From contig JAAXIL010000173.1 in assembly GCA_012270355.1 (NCBI GenBank), forward strand, positions 9,298 to 16,483: DNA of 7,186 nucleotides, in the 5' to 3' direction. Both the position numbers and the translations under genes were made by a program. The notes below the pieces were generated by a model. That model worked only from the letters and a program-made list of their open reading frames with translations, searched no databases and had not been told where the DNA came from. Below, piece by piece: positions 7,039 to 7,186 of the stretch; the first letter of the stretch is position 1; every line of letters starts with the position of its first letter. Source of the DNA: Psychrobacter sp. (GTDB lineage Bacteria > Pseudomonadota > Gammaproteobacteria > Pseudomonadales > Moraxellaceae).

Positions 7039-7186
7039 AATGACATTCAGCAACGCATTAGTCGAACTGTCAAAGTCCTGCTGTTGGGTTTTGATGGCGG
7101 TTTGCAGTTGCTTTTCCATCACTTTGCCCACTTCATCACCCCACTGATCAAAAGGATTAATCTGCAAAATGACAGACATCACATAA
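7021..7186 (-). CDS. pgi: Glucose-6-phosphate isomerase, C-terminal 54 residues only
   Basis: Interconverts glucose-6-phosphate and fructose-6-phosphate, linking glycolysis to the mannose and glucose sugar-nucleotide branches used by ManB and Ugd. Only the C-terminal end is in the window; the gene continues beyond the right edge. The segment INPFDQWGDEVGK followed by DFDSSTNALLN matches the E. coli Pgi C-terminus (INSFDQWGVELGK, HDSSTNGLIN). The stop TAA is at 7021-7023. In Acinetobacter K loci gpi lies in the same strand run as ugd and pgm, whereas here it points towards manB. It precedes the dehydrogenase-like gene by 68 bases on the same strand. Confidence 0.95.
   Translation of the reverse strand, partial: YVMSVILQINPFDQWGDEVGKVMEKQLQTAIKTQQQDFDSSTNALLNVIHSQAV

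Noticed and set aside
1..7186. CRISPR arrays, tRNA or rRNA genes, tandem repeats
   Set aside because: No regularly spaced repeats, no cloverleaf-like segments and no rRNA-like stretches were seen on reading the window. The only gaps between genes are short.

Overview
The window looks like the 3' end of a surface-polysaccharide (capsule or O-antigen type) locus from a gammaproteobacterium, most likely a member of the Moraxellaceae (Moraxella, Psychrobacter or Faucicola-like). Two things point there. The proteins Ugd, ManB/CpsG and Pgi resemble their E. coli and Acinetobacter counterparts over their whole visible length. They also sit together as in the conserved ugd-gpi-pgm end of Acinetobacter K loci, although here pgi is inverted. 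The genus is an inference from gene content and moderate GC, not from a marker gene.

Layout, left to right. Positions 2-1207 (+) hold ugd (UDP-glucose 6-dehydrogenase), cut at its 5' end by the window edge. Positions 1277-2185 are a complete but dead IS630-family element: TA target duplications, imperfect terminal inverted repeats, and a transposase with an intact DDE triad but three in-frame stop codons. Positions 2187-4175 (+) are a strikingly AT-rich segment with two ORFs in the same frame, separated by one TAG codon: a TPR-like helical-repeat protein and an alpha/beta-hydrolase-like protein with a G-x-S-x-G nucleophile elbow. They may be one gene broken by a nonsense mutation. Positions 4144-5589 (+) are manB/cpsG (phosphomannomutase), whose start lies inside the end of the hydrolase ORF. 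Positions 5648-6952 (-) are a degenerate nucleotide-sugar dehydrogenase paralogue that has lost nearly every catalytic residue of the family but remains an open 434-codon frame. Positions 7021-7186 (-) are the C-terminal end of pgi (glucose-6-phosphate isomerase).

How the genes work together: Pgi interconverts glucose-6-P and fructose-6-P. ManB interconverts hexose-6-P and hexose-1-P (mannose, possibly also glucose). Ugd oxidises UDP-glucose to UDP-glucuronate. These are housekeeping precursor steps for polysaccharide synthesis. The AT-rich pair between ugd and manB is the strain-variable part and plausibly encodes a glycan-related modification function, which is unproven. The dehydrogenase-like pseudoenzyme next to pgi and the TPR/hydrolase pair are the least explained parts of the window.
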